The translations under genes and the position numbers were made by a program. A stretch of DNA of 64,000 bases from Kibdelosporangium banguiense. GTDB taxonomy: Bacteria > Actinomycetota > Actinomycetes > Mycobacteriales > Pseudonocardiaceae. The notes beneath the pieces were generated by a model. The model had not been told where the DNA came from and ran no database searches. It worked only from the letters and a program-made list of their open reading frames with translations. The DNA lies in contig NZ_JAGINW010000001.1 in assembly GCF_017876405.1 (NCBI RefSeq), positions 9,437,203-9,501,202 of the forward strand, in the 5' to 3' direction. Shown here in pieces: positions 28,528-37,012 of the stretch (position 1 is its first letter; each line of letters starts with the position of its first letter).

Positions 28528-28563
28528 ACTTAGGAACCTAACTGTATGGATCCTAACTGTCAA
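28528..28563 (-). promoter_or_regulatory. marR promoter with overlapping operator
   Basis: On the minus strand, TTGACA (28563-28558), a 17-bp spacer and TAGGTT (28540-28535) form a close match to the actinobacterial housekeeping promoter. The imperfect palindrome TTAGG-AA-CCTAA (28530-28541, plus-strand sense) lies over the -10 box, and CCTAACTGT occurs twice (28537 and 28552). Both are candidates for MarR binding and autorepression. Confidence 0.7.
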
Positions 28564-28608
28564 TGTCCGAACTGATCGGCGTGACCGGGTGTGCCGAGGT
28601 AAGCGCGT

Positions 28609-28925
28609 TCACTGAACGTGCCGACTGAGCGACAGCTCGGCGAGCACAGCGCCGGCTTCCCGCTGGAGCAGGGCCAGGAGCTCGTCGACGTGCTCGGCAC
28701 GGGTCAGCACGCTGTTGATGTTGATCCGCAGGACGCGCCTCCCGCGCAGCACGGTGGTGGCCGGCCAGGCCCGGCCGCCTCGCTCGATCCGCTGCTGCAG
28801 TCGTTGCTGCACCTCGTCCTGCACCGGGCCGGGAGCGTCACGCAGCTCAGCGGGCAGAAACCGCGTGCAGCACACCGCGGTCTGCACCTCACCCAGCACC
28901 TCAAAGTCCTCCATTGTGGACAGTT
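28609..28925 (-). pseudogene. C-terminal remnant of a PLP-dependent aromatic amino acid decarboxylase
   Basis: The minus-strand frame reads FEVLGEVQTAVCCTRFLP, QRLQQRIERGGRAWPATT and RININSVLTRAEHVDELLALL. This is the small C-terminal domain of group II pyridoxal decarboxylases (aromatic-L-amino-acid or glutamate type). The large PLP domain with the catalytic lysine is missing. The fragment begins exactly where a plus-strand P450 fragment starts, head to head. Confidence 0.7.
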
Positions 28926-29190
28926 GGGTGGCGAGGCCAACCGAGACCCTGAATTCGTGGCGCGACCCGAACAGCTCGACCTGAGCCGTGCCGCCCAGCC
29001 GCACCTGGCGTTCGGCCACGGTGCACACCGTTGCCTGGGCGCGGCGTTGGCCCGCCTGCAGATACGAATCGCGATACCCGCATTGCTGCAACGGTTTCCG
29101 AACCTTGCCTTGGCAACTCCTGCCGAGAATATCCGGTTTCGTGCTGAGACCGTGGTATACGGCGTCGCGGATCTGCCCATCACCTGGTGA
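28926..29190 (+). pseudogene. C-terminal remnant of a cytochrome P450
   Basis: About 85 residues of a bacterial P450 remain: NRDPEFVARPEQLDLSR (PERF-like region), HLAFGHGAHRCLGAALAR (heme loop with the Cys thiolate) and the last helix and strand ending in LPITW. The I-helix, ExxR motif and the first 300 residues are absent. It cannot fold as an enzyme. The 5' junction is with the decarboxylase remnant on the opposite strand near 28920. Confidence 0.82.
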
Positions 29191-29733
29191 CCGCCCCCGC
29201 CAAGCGGTCCGCTGACCGAGATGGATCGCTCTCACCTCGCCGGCTGTATCGACGATGATCGGGACATGTCCACCGAGGAGGCGACTTCGTTCGCCGCGGC
29301 CGTCGCACGCCGGGCCGAGGCTCGGCCGGATGACGAGGTCGTGCGACTGGCCGGGTCGCCTGGGTGGACCGCCGCGGCCCTGCTCGCCGCCTTCGGCCCC
29401 GAGCGGCCGGACTGCCCCACGCACAGCGTCCGCGCCCGGTCTGTCGCATCAGCAACCGGCCGCCATTCGCGATCGTCTCCAGCACACATAAATCAGAAAA
29501 ACTCACATTCGTCCGCCATAGAAATGATCACCCTGAACTGCACTTTCGCATGATTGTTACATAAAGGAGACTGCTTCACTCGATCGTGTGGAGTTCACCC
29601 TGACCGCCCATCATCAACGGGCGAGAAGTAATAATGACCGTGCCTCTCGCAGCCCGAGAGAAAACCCTGATTGGGTGACCAGTTCACCCCGGAAGCTCGT
29701 TTCCGTCAACCCCCATTTCACACGGAGTAACCT
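29191..29733. other. 543-bp region without a convincing gene; leader of the Roadblock cluster
   Basis: A short frame from ATG 29266 to 29553 (SFAAAVARRAEARPDDEVVRLAG) has no good ribosome site and no family I know; it may be a remnant or chance. After about 29480 the DNA is notably more AT-rich than its surroundings (ACATAAATCAGAAAAACTC), suggesting promoter or foreign DNA. A CTCTCG/CGAGAG hairpin (29644-29660) and an inverted repeat GGGTGA/TCACCC (29673-29689) lie in the probable leader of the next operon. Confidence 0.4.
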
Positions 29734-30654
29734 CTGTTACGAGATTACCGAGCCGCGTTCGACCTCCTCGCGCACGCGTTGGAGCAGTGCCACACGGATC
29801 GAGTCACCGGAGTACTGCGCATTGTGGGCAATCCGGGTGGCCTGTTCCACATGTGCGACGGCGCGGTGACTGCGGTGGACACTCCCGGCTCGCCCGGAGC
29901 CGAGGCATTGTTGCTGTGCTCAGGCCGGATCAGTGAACAGGATTGGACCGCGGCACTGCGCGAGGGCGCTGGGACGCGGCCCCCGCAAACGGAGCTCGTC
30001 ACGCTCGGGATTATCGGATCGACCGAGCTTCAGGTCGTTGCCCTGACAGCGATACAAGACGGAGCATTCGCTGTCGCATCCGGCGAGATCGAGGGTTACG
30101 TCGTCGACGACGAAGACAAACCCACCGATGTTCTGTTGCCGGCACCGAACCGCGTCACGCCGGATGTCCTGATGACAGAAACAGCTCGCCGCCTGGACGC
30201 ACTCGCCTCACTACCGTTCCCCGTGTCGCCATTTCAGGAACGCGTGGTGCCGGCACGCGGAACTGAACTTCCCATCCTGCCCGGCAGACGGCAAGAGATC
30301 ATTGCTCACGCCACCGGCAGGCGAACGGCGAGGGATATCGCCTTCGTGATAGGCCGGAGCGTCTACCCGATCACTGCCGAGATCTCCCGCATGCTCAGCG
30401 ACGGCTCGCTTGAACTGGCACCACCCAGACCGCTGGTCACTGCTTTCCGCTGGAGCGCCACCTCATTGCGCCCCCGGCGAGAACCAGCGCCACCCATCGA
30501 GAGTGACGACGACCAGGTTGACCAGTTACCCGCTCGCCTGCCGGGCCCGAGCGCCACGACTGATTCCCCGGACAACCAGAGGGCGCCAGGACACCGCGCC
30601 CTGTCCCGGCTGTCCCGCATCTTCGGAACCGAAAGGAAGCATATTGGACCATGA
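29734..30654 (+). CDS. DUF4388-like protein with C-terminal winged-helix-like region
   Basis: The domain starts upstream of the first TTG (29779): the residues RDYRAAFDLLAHALEQCH preceding it fit the fold. The nearest initiation codon with a ribosome site is CTG 29734, 7 bases after GGAG and 3 bases after an in-frame stop. From there the protein has 306 residues. The first 90 (VTGVLRIVG, GLFHMCDGAVTAVDTPG, GAEALLLCSGRISEQDW) match the DUF4388/PATAN pattern seen in regulators linked to Roadblock proteins and GTPases. Residues about 180-230 (RRQEIIAHATGRRTARDIAF) look like a winged helix. The C-terminus is polar and probably disordered. It overlaps the first Roadblock gene by 11 bases. Function unknown. 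Confidence 0.72.
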   Translation: MLRDYRAAFDLLAHALEQCHTDRVTGVLRIVGNPGGLFHMCDGAVTAVDTPGSPGAEALLLCSGRISEQDWTAALREGAGTRPPQTELVTLGIIGSTELQVVALTAIQDGAFAVASGEIEGYVVDDEDKPTDVLLPAPNRVTPDVLMTETARRLDALASLPFPVSPFQERVVPARGTELPILPGRRQEIIAHATGRRTARDIAFVIGRSVYPITAEISRMLSDGSLELAPPRPLVTAFRWSATSLRPRREPAPPIESDDDQVDQLPARLPGPSATTDSPDNQRAPGHRALSRLSRIFGTERKHIGP

Positions 30655-31012
30655 CGCACTCGCGGCAGAACTGCAGAAGCTTCGACAGGAAGTCGCCGGA
30701 GTAACCGATACGGTACTGGCCGCGGCGGACGGAATTCCGATTCTCGCCGATGCGGCCGAGTACATCGACCCCGCGAACATCTCCGCGCTCGCCGCCGCCG
30801 ATCTCGGAATCGCCCGCCAGGCCGCCGAGCTGACCGGCCAGGGCACGCTCCGCCAGACTGTCGTGTACAGCAGTGAGGGCTACATGGCCGTGTACGCCAT
30901 CGGTCGCATGGCGCTGATGGTCGTGCTGGGCGACAAAGGACTGAACGTCGGACGCCTGCTCTACGAATCCCAGCCCGTGATCGAGCGGATCGGCACGATC
31001 CTGGCCTCATAG
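30644..31012 (+). CDS. Roadblock/LC7-domain protein 1
   Basis: A 122-residue protein starts at TTG 30644 with AAGGAAG upstream, inside the end of the DUF4388-like gene. Its sequence is the Roadblock/LC7 (MglB/longin-like) fold: a first helix, LRQEVAGVTDTVLAAADGIPIL, given here in part, then AAADLGIARQAAELTGQG, VVYSSEGYMAVYAIG and ALMVVLGDKGLNVGRLLYE. In bacteria such proteins act as GTPase activators (MglB) or as conservon partners of small GTPases. No GTPase gene is present here. It is probably cytoplasmic and dimeric. Confidence 0.85.
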   Translation: MDHDALAAELQKLRQEVAGVTDTVLAAADGIPILADAAEYIDPANISALAAADLGIARQAAELTGQGTLRQTVVYSSEGYMAVYAIGRMALMVVLGDKGLNVGRLLYESQPVIERIGTILAS

Positions 31013-31041
31013 CACATCAATCGACAGACGAGAGAAGGGTA

Positions 31042-31476
31042 GTGAACACCATCGGCAACAATCAACACGCAATGGCCGACCAGCTGGTCTCGATGGCGAA
31101 GAGATTGCGCCACGAAGTACCCGCGTGCCTGGCCACCGGTGTGGTCGACATGGCAACCGGAATGCTGCTGACCTACGAGACCACCGACAGCCATCCGCCG
31201 GAGGTCCTCGACATGCTGGCGGGCGCGACGCTCGATCTCTTTCAGGGCCGCACCGTCACGATGATCGAGGATATCTTCAAAGAGCGCCGCGGCATCACCA
31301 GCTCGGAGCACTATTTCCAAGAAGTCCTGGTGAACAGCACGAACCTGACGCACCTGTTCGTCCGCAACAATGTGAACGACGACGTGGTGGTGGTCGTGGT
31401 GTGCCCCAAGTCGGTGAACATCGGAATGCTCTTCGCCTCCGTCAGGCGCGTGGTCAAAGAGCATGGCACCTTCTAG
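31042..31476 (+). CDS. Roadblock/LC7-like protein 2
   Basis: The 144-residue protein starts at GTG 31042 with GAGAAGGG upstream. It has the helix-strand order of a Roadblock domain: VPACLATGVVDMATGMLLTYE, shown here as VPACLATGVVD and ATGMLLTYE, then LAGATLDLFQG, a HLFVRNN strand and a central hydrophobic strand VVVVVVCPKSVNIGMLFASV. It is more divergent than its upstream neighbour and would not be called from one motif alone; size and position support it. Distinct paralogues in one operon could form hetero-oligomers. Confidence 0.75.
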   Translation: MNTIGNNQHAMADQLVSMAKRLRHEVPACLATGVVDMATGMLLTYETTDSHPPEVLDMLAGATLDLFQGRTVTMIEDIFKERRGITSSEHYFQEVLVNSTNLTHLFVRNNVNDDVVVVVVCPKSVNIGMLFASVRRVVKEHGTF

Positions 31477-31641
31477 GTGCCACGGACACCGACTTCGAAC
31501 ATGGCCGCAGCACGTCCTCGCCTCTGGTTCCTTTCGCGTCGCCGGCGCCACCCAAGCGGAGATATACCCGGACAAAGTCCAGACACCGAACAATCGGCCA
31601 CACCGTCTCACTCATCCCCAGACACAAGGAATTCGCGTTCG

Positions 31642-32013
31642 ATGAACATCGATACTGCACTGAAGGAAGCAATGTCCATCGCCGGTGCTGTCGGCGTCGC
31701 ACTGGTCGACTACGACAGTGGAATGTCGCTCGGTACCAGCGGCGGAGGTGACTGGCTGAACCTGGACATCGCGGCGGCGGGCAACACCGAAGTGGTCCGG
31801 TCGAAACTCCGGGTGATGTCCGCACTCGCGCTCAACGACAACATCGAGGACATCCTCATCACCCTGCACCGTCAGTACCACCTGATCCGGCTCATGGACT
31901 CCGTGAAATCCAGGACTTCCCTGTTTCTGTACCTGGTACTGGAAAGAGAGCGCGCCAACCTCGCACTGGCCCGCCACTACCTCAAGCAGATCGAGTCCGA
32001 CCTGGTCGTATAA
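31642..32013 (+). CDS. Roadblock/LC7-like protein 3
   Basis: The 123-residue protein starts at ATG 31642, 11 bases after AAGGA. A first helix (LKEAMSIAGAVGVALVDYD), GMSLGTSGGGDWLNLDIAA, VVRSKLRVMSALALND, DILITLHRQYHLIRLM and a C-terminal helical extension rich in Arg/Leu (LERERANLALARHYLKQIE) match the short actinobacterial Roadblock proteins. It is separated from protein 2 by 165 bp without a gene, so it may have its own translation signals within one transcript. Confidence 0.75.
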   Translation: MNIDTALKEAMSIAGAVGVALVDYDSGMSLGTSGGGDWLNLDIAAAGNTEVVRSKLRVMSALALNDNIEDILITLHRQYHLIRLMDSVKSRTSLFLYLVLERERANLALARHYLKQIESDLVV

Positions 32014-32175
32014 GTGGTAGTCGCCTGGGCCGAAGCCGCGGCGCCCGGCGGATAACGCCGAGCCGGACACTGTGCTTCACCGACGGGGCCCGCGTTTCAT
32101 GCGGCAATCGCCACAACCGGGCCCCACCCACGCCTGCGGTTTGATTCGGCCCATCGGCCGGGGCGCCGAATGCCC

Positions 32176-32904
32176 CTACTCAGCGTCCTGTGCCTCGATC
32201 AGGTGGAGGTCGCGGACGCAGAAGCCGTGGTGCTCGAAGGTCTCGTTGAGCACCGTGCGGAGGCACTGCCGCACCGAGCGGCCCCGGGCGTACGGCGGCC
32301 AGACATCATCGTCGGGCACCGGCGCTTGCGCTGCGAGCTGCGCAGCGGTGACCTCGTCGAGCCAGGCCTCGAGCTCGGCGGCCTGTGCTTCACGCACGCT
32401 CACGATCTCGTCGAGGGCCGGATCGAGCGAGAGTTCAAGCCCGTGCGCTGCACGGTAGGGCTCGACGGCCGGCCCGATGCCCATCGGCGTGAACAGCTCT
32501 GTCGAGCCCAGGCAGCAGCGGCGGAACCACGAGTCGTGGACGAAGACCAGGTGGCGCATCGTCTGCACCGCCGACCACTCGTCGTTCACGCTGCGGCGCT
32601 CGATGCCGGGCGTACGGCGGATTCTCTCGATCGTGGCGGCCCAGCCGGCATGGAGCTGACGCGCTGCCTCACGCAGATCGGCAGGGTCCTCGGAACGGAT
32701 CAGCACCCGCACCGGATGACGCCGGTCGAGCTCTGCCTCGACGTACTCGGTGACCTCGACACCGTTCACCACAAGGTTGGTGACGAGCCCGTCGATCACC
32801 GCATCCTGCATGACAACGCCGATCAGACGTGCCCCGGTCAGATCACACTCGCGGAACTCCGCACCGTGCAGGTCCTCATCGACATACCGCGTCATGCTCC
32901 GCAT
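32176..32904 (-). CDS. DinB-like metal protein with N-terminal pentapeptide-like segment
   Basis: The 242-residue protein starts at ATG 32904. The first 45 residues contain pentapeptide-like units (LHGAEFRECDLTGARLIGV). Residues about 80-240 are a DinB/YfiT four-helix bundle. The metal-binding histidines are probably in MRHLVFVHDSWF and in NETFEHHGFCVRDL. Relatives are thiol-dependent S-transferases that use mycothiol or bacillithiol in actinobacteria and firmicutes. The pentapeptide-DinB arrangement recurs in actinomycetes. The reaction is unknown. It is a single-gene unit. Confidence 0.78.
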   Translation of the reverse strand: MRSMTRYVDEDLHGAEFRECDLTGARLIGVVMQDAVIDGLVTNLVVNGVEVTEYVEAELDRRHPVRVLIRSEDPADLREAARQLHAGWAATIERIRRTPGIERRSVNDEWSAVQTMRHLVFVHDSWFRRCCLGSTELFTPMGIGPAVEPYRAAHGLELSLDPALDEIVSVREAQAAELEAWLDEVTAAQLAAQAPVPDDDVWPPYARGRSVRQCLRTVLNETFEHHGFCVRDLHLIEAQDAE

Positions 32905-32951
32905 ATTAGGCCCGAGCACCGACAAGCCATCCTCACCTGAAGTAGATGAGA

Positions 32952-33570
32952 TCACTCATTGCCCGCGGATGTGGACTGGTCATCGGCCAGTAGCGGCACG
33001 GAACGTACCGACCTTCCCTCTGTGTCGAGGATACGGCCCAGCAGTTTGATCGTGCGCAGAACCACCGAACGGTCCTGCACGCGCAGAGCGGGCAGCACAT
33101 GGCTCATCTTGCGTTCGAGATCGTGAGCCTCGGCGGCCGACCTGAGCCAGGCGTCGATGACGACGTTGTACGGCCCGGCCACCAGGCTGGCCGCTCGGAT
33201 CCCTGGCAGTGTACGGATCCGCCCCTCGACGTCCTCGATGTCGCGGACGTCGATCGATCCGAAGTAGACGGCGGCGACAGCTTGACCTGACAGGCGACGG
33301 GAGGTGTCGCATCGGAAGGTGACGAGCCCGGCGCCCTCCAGGCGGGTCAGCCTGCGCCGGACGGCGACGGGACCCAGGCCCGCGTGTTCGGCGAGCCGCT
33401 CGAACGACATCCGTCCGTCGGTGTTCAGCGCGCGGATGATGCGATGGTCCACGGCCGTCAGGCCCGCTTCTTGCTCCTGGCGGTTCTTGGCACGGGTGTG
33501 CAGACGGCGGCGCTGTTCCAGATCCAGTGCGCCTTCCCGCCACCGGCTGGCTTCCAGGGTCGCCCGGGTC
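32952..33570 (-). pseudogene. 5'-truncated Lrp/AsnC-family regulator
   Basis: The frame encodes a helix-turn-helix (DHRIIRALNTDGRMSFERL, GPVAVRRRLTRLEGAGLV) and an AsnC ligand domain (AAVYFGSIDVRD, LVAGPYNVVIDAWLR). Upstream of it comes the linker WREGALDLEQRRRLHTRAK, which in dual-HTH AsnC proteins joins the first half to the second. The first half (first HTH plus RAM domain, about 150 residues) is missing, and the DNA switches near 33570 to the body of a threonine dehydratase on the other strand. An internal GTG (VDHRIIRAL) could still give a single-HTH protein of about 166 residues, so residual function is possible. Confidence 0.6.
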
Positions 33571-33574
33571 GCGA

Positions 33575-34139
33575 GATGGCTGCGCACGCCGCTGATCCCC
33601 GGGACCTCACCTTCATCCCGCCCTACGACCACCCACATGTGATCGCCGGCCAGGGCACCGCCGCACTCGAGCTCCTGACCGACACCGGACCGCTGGACCT
33701 GCTCGTCGTCCCCGTCGGCGGCGGCGGACTGATCGCGGGCTGCGCCATCACCGCCACCGCGCTGAACCCCGGCATCCGGGTAGTCGGCGTCGAACCGGCC
33801 GCCGGCAACGACACCCAACGCTCCCTGGCAGCAGAACACCGCGTCACCATCGACGTGCCACACACCATCGCCGACGGCCAGACCGTGACCACACCAGGCG
33901 AACTAACCTTCAGCATCAACCAGCACCTGGTCGAGACCATCGCCACGGTCACCGACGACGAGATCCGCCACGCCATGCGCTTCGCCTTCGACCGCCTGAA
34001 AACCGTCATCGAACCGAGTGGCGCCACCGGCCTGGCAGCTCTGCTCACCGGACGCGTGACGCACCTGCCCCCACGCGTCGGCGTTGTGATCTCTGGCGGC
34101 AACGTCGACACCGAACACCTCGCCGGACCACATGAATGA
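33575..34139 (+). pseudogene. 5'-truncated threonine ammonia-lyase (PLP-dependent)
   Basis: The frame contains LTFIPPYDHPHVIAGQGTAALEL, given here as FIPPYDHPHVIAGQGT, then VPVGGGGLIAGCA (phosphate-binding glycine loop), VGVEPA, FSINQHLVETIATVTDDEI and the C-terminal SGGNVD. This is the C-terminal 60% of a serine/threonine dehydratase. The SxKxR lysine that binds PLP and the SSGNHAQG motif are missing. The 5' junction meets the truncated Lrp gene head to head. Lrp-type genes are commonly divergent from amino acid catabolic genes, so the pair probably came from one locus. Confidence 0.82.
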
Positions 34140-34256
34140 GGCCGACAATGCGACCCGGATGTCCGGAGAGGCCGAGCTCGACCGTGTGCGAAAGCCTGTG
34201 GCCGTGTGCCCGACTTCCCCGGCTGGAGATGCGTCTGCCGTGGAGGTCAAGTCCTC

Positions 34257-34967
34257 TTAGCGGTCTGCGGTCAGGCGATCGAGCCATTCGCCGAGCAGGT
34301 GTTGTTCGGCGTTGCTGAGCGTTGTCTGTTCGGGCAGCAGGGCACGCAGTGCCCGGGCGGCGCCGGCGGGGCCTGCGTCGCGTACGGCGGGTTTGTCGAG
34401 GGTGACGGCAGAGATCATCGCTTCGCGCATGGCGGTGAGCAGGGCGGGGTCGCGTCGATCGTCAGGCAGCGACAGCCAGGTGAGCACGGCTCCGCGGGCG
34501 GTCGCATGGATGAGGGAAGCTGCGAGGTCCTCGTCGACGCGCAGCCGGCCGCTGGCGGCGAGGCGGTGGATGCGACCGAGCAGGATCTTCATGCCGGCTT
34601 GGAAGGCGGCTGAGTTCGTACCGCGCCTCGGCTCGCCGTACATCAGCGCGTACAGCCCGGGATTGGCGAGTCCGAACTCCACGGCGAGGTCCCAGCCCGC
34701 GCGCAGGTCCTCGACGGGATCCTGGGGACGGGCGTCAGCGTGTTTGGCCGCGAGGAATGTGGCGTAGCCGTGCTCGGCCACCGCGTCGAGCAGCCCGTCC
34801 TTGTCACCGAACAAGCGATAGATCGTGGGCGCTTGCACCCCGGCGGCGGCCGCGACCGCCCGGGTGGTGACCGCCTCACGTCCCTCGTGGGCGAGCAAGT
34901 CCGCCGCTGCCTCGACGATCCGCTGCCGGGAGACCTCACGCACCGCGACCTCTGCACCATCAGCCAC
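34257..34967 (-). CDS. TetR-family repressor
   Basis: The 236-residue protein starts at GTG 34967 (a GTG at 34943 is possible). The helix-turn-helix is IVEAAADLLAHEGREAVTTRAVAAAAGVQAPTIYRLF, with recognition helix AVAAAAGVQAPTIYRLFGDK. It is followed by a TetR_C domain of common actinobacterial type. The gene is divergent from an amidohydrolase gene 94 bp away with a short inverted repeat between them, so it probably controls that gene. Confidence 0.86.
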   Translation of the reverse strand: MADGAEVAVREVSRQRIVEAAADLLAHEGREAVTTRAVAAAAGVQAPTIYRLFGDKDGLLDAVAEHGYATFLAAKHADARPQDPVEDLRAGWDLAVEFGLANPGLYALMYGEPRRGTNSAAFQAGMKILLGRIHRLAASGRLRVDEDLAASLIHATARGAVLTWLSLPDDRRDPALLTAMREAMISAVTLDKPAVRDAGPAGAARALRALLPEQTTLSNAEQHLLGEWLDRLTADR

Positions 34968-35001
34968 ATATCAAAGATAACAGAAAGTTGCTTCCATCGA
35001 T

Positions 35002-35015
35002 GTATCCGATGATAC
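35002..35015. promoter_or_regulatory. candidate TetR operator (GTATC-CGAT-GATAC)
   Basis: A 14-bp inverted repeat with 5-bp arms sits midway in the AT-rich space between the divergent tetR and amidohydrolase genes. The arms are short, so the true site may be longer and less regular. Confidence 0.45.
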
Positions 35016-35061
35016 GCTTCACTGAGTAACATCGGAAACGCCAGGTGGAGGAGTTGCTGAC

Positions 35062-36108
35062 ATGCGTATCGTCGGCCTTGAGGAACACGTGGTCCTGCCG
35101 GTTCTGCTCGACGCGTGGACGAGAGCAGGCGTGCAGCCGCACCGTTACGGTGACGACCACCCGGTCACACAACGGCTGCGTGACGTCGGCGAACGACGTC
35201 TCACCGACATGGACGACCAGGGCATCGACGTCGCGGTGCTGTCGCTGGCCTCACCGGGCGTACAGAACCTCGCGGCCGCCGACGCCGTGAGCGTCGCCCG
35301 CGAGGCCAACGACGCGCTCGCCGAGATCGTCGACGCCAACCCGCTGCGGTTCCAGGCATTCGCGGCCATCCCGACGTCCTCACCCAACTCCGCCGCGGCG
35401 GAGTTGGAGCGCGCGGTCACCCGACTCGGCTTCCCCGGCGCGATGCTCTACGGCCGCACCGGCGACAAACTGGCCGACGCACCAGAATTCGACGACCTCT
35501 ACGCCACCGCCGAACGGCTTCGCGTCCCACTGCACTTCCACCCCCAGGCCCCGGTGCGGGCGGTCCACGAGGCGTACTACTCGGGACTGCCCAACGGCGT
35601 GGGCGCGGTGCTGGCGACCGCCGGGCTGGGCTGGTACTACGACCTCGGCGTGCAGTACCTGCGGATGATCTTCTCCGGGGTGTTCGACCGCCATCCCGAA
35701 CTACAGGTGATCGCCGGACACTGGGGCGAGGTCATCCTGTTCTACCTCGATCACGTCGGCATCCTGCAGGACATGGCCGAGCTGCAGCGACCGCTGGCCG
35801 ACTACTTCCGCCAGAACTTCTGGGTGGCCGGCAGCGGCACAGTCAGCGAGCGCTACCTACGCTGGACAGCCGAGGTCGTCGGGACCGACCGCATGCTCTA
35901 CTCGACTGACTACCCGTACACCTTCGGTACACGCCCCGGCGGCTTCCCCTACCTGGATACCAGCGGCGGCACCGCCAGGTCCTTCCTCGAGAACGCGCCC
36001 TTCACCGAGCAAGAGAAAGCCGCCATCGGATCCGGCAACTGGGAACGATTGACCAGCCACCCCAATCCACCCGAGCAAAACCGGGCCGCCGCAAGCCGAA
36101 CGTCCTGA
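35062..36108 (+). CDS. amidohydrolase-2 family metal enzyme (gamma-resorcylate decarboxylase/ACMSD type)
   Basis: The 348-residue TIM-barrel enzyme starts at ATG 35062 with GGAGGAG upstream. Metal ligands of the family can be placed: LEEH at residues 7-10, HFHPQ near 162, the His of AGHWGE near 220 and the Asp of YSTDYPY near 280. DDQGIDVAVLSLASPG is the usual second strand. Family members decarboxylate hydroxybenzoates or 2-amino-3-carboxymuconate semialdehyde without cofactor other than zinc or manganese. The aromatic substrate is not known. The divergent TetR gene is its probable regulator. Confidence 0.87.
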   Translation: MRIVGLEEHVVLPVLLDAWTRAGVQPHRYGDDHPVTQRLRDVGERRLTDMDDQGIDVAVLSLASPGVQNLAAADAVSVAREANDALAEIVDANPLRFQAFAAIPTSSPNSAAAELERAVTRLGFPGAMLYGRTGDKLADAPEFDDLYATAERLRVPLHFHPQAPVRAVHEAYYSGLPNGVGAVLATAGLGWYYDLGVQYLRMIFSGVFDRHPELQVIAGHWGEVILFYLDHVGILQDMAELQRPLADYFRQNFWVAGSGTVSERYLRWTAEVVGTDRMLYSTDYPYTFGTRPGGFPYLDTSGGTARSFLENAPFTEQEKAAIGSGNWERLTSHPNPPEQNRAAASRTS

Positions 36109-36202
36109 CATGCCGACGAGACGGCAAGAAGAGTGATCAGCCAAGGGTTGTCTCGTCATCACCCGGAGTCGACACCAACCCGGTAACGGGTGAAACTCGA
36201 GT

Positions 36203-37012
36203 TCAGCGGAAGTCGTCGGCATGACCGACGGTCCATTGGGCGTGGGTGTGCGCTGGCGCGCCGGTGATCTTTTCGACGATGGTGGAGGTCAGGGCAGGGA
36301 CCCCGGAGGCGGCGGCCCACTGGCTCACGATCGCCTCGGCCACGACCGGATGCATTGTCCTGCCGACTTCTGCGCGAGCCTGCTCGTCGGAGATGTGGTC
36401 GACCTGGCGTTGCAGGGTCAGGGACTCGGCCCCGTAGATGGTGTAGGTCTGGTGCGAGTGGCCCGGTTCGGTCAGGGCGGCCACCGCAAGCGCTGCGATG
36501 TCCTTCTCGTGCACCGGTGCCGACTGTGCCAGTGGATAGGGCAGGCGGACGACGTTGTCGGTGCGGATCGAGTCGGCCCACCAGGTGCGGGTGTTGGCGG
36601 CGAAGCTTTCCGGCCTGAGGAACGTCCAGTCCATACCGGACCGTTGGATGGCCTGCTCGATCGTGCGGTTCAGGAGGGGGACCGGGTGGACGGCATCGGG
36701 GTCCAGCACCGACACCGACGAGAGCAGAACCACCTGCCGGATCCCCGCGGCCGCAGCCGTCGCAACGACCTTCTCGATGTCGTAGGGCCGCTGGGGGCTG
36801 AGCATCCCGTAGAGGAACATCTTGTCGGCACCGTCGAGGACCGCAGGCAGCGTCTCGGGGCGATCCAGGTCGGCACGGACAGCGTCCAGCCCTGGTGTCA
36901 AGCCCGCGGCTGGGGTTCTACTGACTGCTCTGGCCTGCTCGCCGGCGGCCAGCAGGCCATCGGCCACGTGCCGGCCCACGTTACCTCGAGCGCCGAAGAC
37001 AACTACCACCAT
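36203..37012 (-). CDS. NmrA-like/atypical SDR NAD(P)-binding protein
   Basis: The 269-residue protein starts at ATG 37012 with GGGGG upstream; longer in-frame sequence is not coding-like. VVVFGARGNVGRHVADGLL is a GxxGxxG nucleotide loop of the NmrA/NAD(P)H-azoreductase-like atypical SDRs. It lacks the YxxxK pair of classical enzymes (the region reads WTFLRPESFAANT). Such proteins are redox sensors or quinone reductases. It is convergent with the amidohydrolase gene and 155 bp from another SDR gene transcribed the same way. Confidence 0.83.
   Translation of the reverse strand: MVVVVFGARGNVGRHVADGLLAAGEQARAVSRTPAAGLTPGLDAVRADLDRPETLPAVLDGADKMFLYGMLSPQRPYDIEKVVATAAAAGIRQVVLLSSVSVLDPDAVHPVPLLNRTIEQAIQRSGMDWTFLRPESFAANTRTWWADSIRTDNVVRLPYPLAQSAPVHEKDIAALAVAALTEPGHSHQTYTIYGAESLTLQRQVDHISDEQARAEVGRTMHPVVAEAIVSQWAAASGVPALTSTIVEKITGAPAHTHAQWTVGHADDFR

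Noticed and set aside
29734..32013. Classification of the Roadblock genes as a conservon (cvn)
   Set aside because: Conservons contain a sensor kinase, DUF742 protein and small GTPase next to a single Roadblock gene; none is present.
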